A stretch of 64,000 nucleotides of DNA from Dermanyssus gallinae (lineage: Eukaryota; Arthropoda; Arachnida; Mesostigmata; Dermanyssidae). The DNA lies in NCBI GenBank assembly GCA_003439945.1, contig QVRM01006564.1, positions 842,851 to 906,850 on the forward strand, read 5' to 3'. The notes beneath the pieces were generated by a model. That model saw only the letters and a list, made by a program, of their open reading frames with translations, was not told the DNA's origin and ran no database searches. Of the stretch, positions 60,540 to 64,000 are shown piece after piece. The first letter of the stretch is position 1. Every line of letters starts with the position of its first letter. The position numbers and the translations under genes were made by a program.

Positions 60540-60900
60540 ATGTGAAACTTAAATCGTCTTCCATTTTCCCACATACTGTTTTGTGCTGCGCGCGCAGCAA
60601 TTAGCGTTCGCTCCCAGCGCCGACGGGCCGGAGGCCTGCTGAACATCCATCTGCTATCTGCCTGTCTGTCTGGTCGAGCAGACTGATCCGAGTCCCGCGT
60701 GCGTCCGGTCATTTAGGCGGTCGTCATTGCTTGCGCCGCTCGCAGCGAGACAAGCGACCGTCAAGGCCCGCTGGCCCGATTGCTGTCGTGCAGCAACAGC
60801 ACCAGCAGCGAGTCGCAGTACAGACAAATGTCGCCATGTCAACTGGACAACCGTCTGACAACTGGTCTGTCAGCTCCCGTTTGTCCGCCATTGTTTTCGT
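60540..60900. other. GC- and CpG-rich segment
   Basis: The richest CpG stretch in the right half (GCGCGCGCAGC at 60588, several CGCC and CCGG). Open frames on both strands (60731-61111 plus, 61074-60724 minus) have no domain. May be a promoter-associated region. Confidence 0.25.
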
Positions 60901-60973
60901 TGTTGTTGTTGGTGGTGGTGGTGGTGGTGTTGTTATTACAGTTGTTGTTGTTTTGCTATGTAGGCAGACAAAG

Positions 60974-61135
60974 ATGCCGTCAACATTAGAGGAAGACGAA
61001 GGCGTTGTGCCAACGTTCGAAAGCCAAGGCGAAAATGCCGTCAACATTAGAGGAAGACGAAGGCGTTGTGTCAACGTTCGGAAGCCAAGGCGAAAATGCC
61101 GTCAACATTAGAGGAGGACAAAGTTGTTGGTTCTC
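60974..61135. repeat. 61-base tandem repeat, about 2.6 copies
   Basis: Units start at 60974, 61035 and 61096 with ATGCCGTCAACATTAGAGGA; the first two are about 95% identical and the third diverges after 30 bases. The period is not a multiple of three, so the open frame across it changes phase and is not a protein repeat. Confidence 0.92.
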
Positions 61136-61227
61136 AGGCCGAACATGCCGTACATGCACCGATGTCCTGATGCTCCGACGCCGACAGAGACGAAGAGAGG
61201 ATCTGAAACGCTCCTGTGATGACAAAT

Positions 61228-61385
61228 GAATGAAGACGTCCTGACGCTATGACCCTACCCGCCACTAAAACGTCTTGACGTTGTGCCGCTAAATATGAAG
61301 ACGTTTTGACGCTATGACGCTGGAGACAAAGACTTCCTGACGCTGCAGCCAAAAAAGTCCTGACGCTATTGCCCTGAAGACGAGC
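61228..61385. repeat. Degenerate short repeats on CTGACGCTATGAC
   Basis: Five or six imperfect units of about 22-25 bases (GAAGACGTCCTGACGCTATG and variants) follow the 61-base array. The shared GACG-rich composition suggests local slippage. Confidence 0.7.
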
Positions 61386-61885
61386 GTATCCACACGTCAC
61401 CCAATACTGAATTAAAGGGGACCAAATCAAAGCGACCTCAGATGTTGACTGTTTCAGCCCATAGCTGTCATTCGCAACTTCACTGCGCCGTTGTTGTTGT
61501 TGTTGGTGCTGTTGTTGTGTTGTTTTATTTTTGTCTTTTTTATTCGCCACTTTTTATTAGCATCATTCTGCTAAATCGTTGTTTTTATTCAGGTGCCTGC
61601 CTATCTCCTGAGATAGCGAAGGTGGGGCCGTGCTTGTTTTTGTTGTTGTTGGCTGATTTTTCCTGTTCTTGGAAATGCCTTCTGCTGCTGCTGCTGGTAA
61701 CGCTAACGCTTACGCTACTACCGACAAACGAGCACCTCCCGCTGTCAGTCTATCAGCTATGTCATCTTTCGTCTCGGCATTTTTCGGTAAGATGACGCAA
61801 CAATAACAACATGGCTCCTAGTTTCTCGTAGCCTGACAGCACATCATACGACATGGCGCATACGATGTCGTTCAACCACAACCAC
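61386..61885. other. Spacer, no recognised gene
   Basis: Frame 61442-61795 is a hydrophobic Leu/Val run from GTT and CTG triplets without family resemblance. Confidence 0.4.
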
Positions 61886-62135
61886 AAAAACATACACGAC
61901 GACGACGACGACAACAACGGCAACAATAACGACAACAACGAAAACAACAATAACAACAACAACGACGACGACAACAACAACAACAACAACAACAAGAACA
62001 ACAACAACGACGACGACGACAACAACAACAACAGCAACAACCACGTTAACAGTCATAACAGTAGTATATAGTAATAGTGATAAGATCATAGCCATGGCTA
62101 TCGTCATCATCATCATCATCATCATCATCACCAGC
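61886..62135. repeat. (AAC/ACG)n and (ATC)n tracts
   Basis: AAC and ACG triplets at 61895-62050, then ATC at 62100-62130. Translated as Asn/Asp or Val runs in long but meaningless frames. Confidence 0.9.
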
Positions 62136-62697
62136 ACCATCAACATGTCATTGTTAGTGCGTGGTGACAACTGTGGAAAAAGTCGACAGCCTTTGGTAGC
62201 AATTGAAACACTGAAACCGATGGAAGTGAGCAGACGGAGGGCAACGCATACGATGCGAAAAAACAAAAAAATGTTGAAAGTGAAACAAAACGACCGAACA
62301 AACGAGCGAATACGCGAACAACGACACAAGCCAATAAAATACAACCGCTTCAAACGAGAACACAGACATGCGACGCAATGACAACATGCCACGGAGATCT
62401 AGATAAGATACATGCCGTGGGCATACATATACATGAACGTATGCATGCGCATGGTGAGTGCGGGGGCGTCCAACCGCCCCGATTTCGTTCGTCTGCGCGC
62501 ATGTGTCCATGTTATATACGCGCATATACTATGTGAAAGGTATTTCACACACGGAGGCAGCAATGTGAGTCGCTGGCATCATTAGCTAACCTCATTTGTT
62601 CTTCTAGCCTCTCCTCGCAGCATCATAGGACGAATACATCTGTGTGCAGCTGTACATAGGCTCGTGTTTGTTTAGCCAATTATGCAATCCCAAGTCA

Positions 62698-62745
<48 letters not shown>

Positions 62746-63058
62746 AAAATATATGTATAGGTTACGCTAACAAATGCGTAGTCACTAAACACAGACCAAC
62801 TGCTGTTTGAGCAATGTACAGCAAAATCTTCGCAACAACGGGAGCCCACGAAGAGACTGATGTAATCGAGATGCTACGGTCGCTACCGCCCTAGTCGTTG
62901 TATGTTCCGGTCATCGTTTGCAGTCGTCGTCGTAGTTGTCACACCGGTGCCTCCTGGCACATTCGTACGACGCATACACATCTATGCGCAGATACATGCA
63001 CTAATATGGACACGGAGCTGTATACACGTACACAACTACATAATTAAATGAAAAAACA

Positions 63059-63061
<3 letters not shown>
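62136..63061. other. Spacer, no recognised gene
   Basis: Frame 62525-62154 (minus) is cysteine- and phenylalanine-rich without a domain. (TA)n at 62699-62742. Confidence 0.4.

Positions 63062-63118
<57 letters not shown>
63062..63118. repeat. (TA)n array
   Basis: Pure TA dinucleotide of 57 bases. Confidence 0.95.
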
Positions 63119-63120
<2 letters not shown>

Positions 63121-63514
63121 ACCGCGTCGTCCGACGGCGACAACATTTGTAAATGATCGCAGGAAAAGGTGGGTCGGGGGAGTGTTTTGTTGGGACGTGA
63201 AGTCAAGTCTCGCGGAGCAGTGAATGCAGGACAGCGCCCGGACCCGGTCCGATTAGGTTCCGTCAATTCGACGTCGATGTTGTCGTTGTCGTCATTTGCG
63301 TGTCACTGTGTTGTTTGTTGTAGATGTCAAAGACATCACAGTTAAATTGATCGTCATGGTATCATGGTTGTCGTAGTAGTAATTGTAGTAGTAGTAGTGT
63401 GACAATAAGCGTCTATTCCTTTTACACATCAGTCGACAGATACCATTCGACCGACCGGCCGTGAGAAGCGCAGCAATTAGCAGCTGGGCATAATTACAAG
63501 CACACCAGTGATGA

Positions 63515-63670
63515 TTCAACAACAACAACAACAACAACAACAGTAGCAGCAGCATTGACAACACCAACAACAGCAGCAGCAGCAGCAGCAGCAATGGTAA
63601 CAACAACAACTGCAGCAACAACAACAATAGCAGAAGTAGTAGTTACAACAACAACAACAATAAGAACAAA
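63515..63670. repeat. (CAA)n/(CAG)n tracts
   Basis: CAA at 63519-63541, CAG at 63571-63594 and CAA tracts to 63660. Confidence 0.9.
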
Positions 63671-63671
63671 A

Positions 63672-63890
63672 ATGACAACAAAATCAACAAGCAAATCATT
63701 AACAACCAGCTGGACCCGGAGCAGCAGCAGCAGTGGCATTCTAGCGTCTGTCTGGCTTCTCTACTCCATCCTTCTTTTTCTTGTCTTTTTCGCTACAGGC
63801 AGTGCAATCGAATGTAAATGTTTTTATGTTCGTACATGTGTTTGCAACGTACGATGCGAACGCAAGCGTCGGGTGCGCGGTTGGTACTGA
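63672..63890 (+). CDS. Possible small membrane or secreted protein, 72 aa
   Basis: ATG at 63672 opens a 72-codon frame with a Ser/Thr-rich start, a hydrophobic segment of about 20 residues (SVWLLYSILLFLVFFATG) and a basic, cysteine-rich end (IECKCFYVRTCVCNVRC then RKRRVRGWY). A signal or membrane segment followed by a Cys cluster is protein-like, but the frame rises out of repeat sequence. There is also a TCGCTACAG acceptor-like site inside it at 63798. No family recognised. Confidence 0.2.
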   Translation: MTTKSTSKSLTTSWTRSSSSSGILASVWLLYSILLFLVFFATGSAIECKCFYVRTCVCNVRCERKRRVRGWY

Positions 63891-63938
63891 TCACCGTTGT
63901 TGCCGGGGTTTTGCCAGTGTGCACCCGGCACGCTAGCC

Positions 63939-64000
63939 ATGCCGGCCAAGGAGATCAGTGTCGAACGAACAAACTCCCGTACAAACGTCCCCTTTACTCC
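63939..64000 (+). CDS. Possible first coding exon running off the right edge
   Basis: ATG in a fair context (TAGCCATGC) opens a frame reading MPAKEISVERTNSRTNVPFT to the window end, in CpG-containing sequence. Twenty codons are too few to name a protein. If real, the repeat-rich 39-64 kb region would be its upstream DNA or 5' introns. Confidence 0.25.
   Translation, partial: MPAKEISVERTNSRTNVPFT

Noticed and set aside
61844..62392. 182-codon minus frame
   Set aside because: Valine and methionine runs from (AAC)n and (ATC)n repeats.

Overview
The window is eukaryotic nuclear DNA, almost certainly from an arthropod. Genes are interrupted by many spliceosomal introns with GT..AG borders. Exons are GC-rich, while introns and spacers are AT-rich and packed with (TA)n arrays, (CAA/TTG)n triplet tracts, tRNA-derived SINEs, decayed non-LTR retrotransposons and mariner-like debris. 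Compact housekeeping genes in a repeat-dusted genome would fit a parasitiform mite of the Varroa type, but that is inference from general character; no diagnostic sequence was identified.

Layout. 0.7-4.7 kb holds two decayed non-LTR elements lying tail to tail. 6.3-7.3 kb is COX16 (minus, 2 exons, 128 aa), divergent from mRpL32 at 8.6-11.4 kb (plus, 3 exons, 184 aa), whose introns carry a long-TIR element and two SINEs. 12.6-16.0 kb is MCM6 (minus, 4 exons, 802 aa), complete. 17.4-17.9 kb holds an unidentified candidate two-exon gene whose first exon contains a cluster of E2F-type motifs. 18.9-24.4 kb is a seven-exon Abraxas-family gene (plus, 252 aa) that ends early compared with its human relatives. 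24.6-29 kb is a graveyard of mariner, LINE and SINE pieces and contains a near-perfect 115-nt hairpin. 30.2-37.7 kb carries five exons (minus) of a divergent heterotrimeric G-protein alpha subunit whose switch II lacks the conserved glycine-glycine-glutamine; its first exon was not found. From about 39 kb to the end no gene is recognised with confidence. This part is dominated by triplet and dinucleotide repeats, minisatellites and inverted repeats, with a few candidate exons, including an open reading frame that runs off the right edge.

The genes do not form a pathway. COX16 and mRpL32 are both mitochondrial and share an upstream region. MCM6 (replication) and the Abraxas-like subunit (BRISC/BRCA1-A type deubiquitinase scaffold) are nuclear or genome-maintenance related and are divergently arranged. 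Exon joins for COX16, mRpL32, MCM6, the Abraxas gene and G-alpha were checked by hand for splice sites and codon phase; all are consistent.
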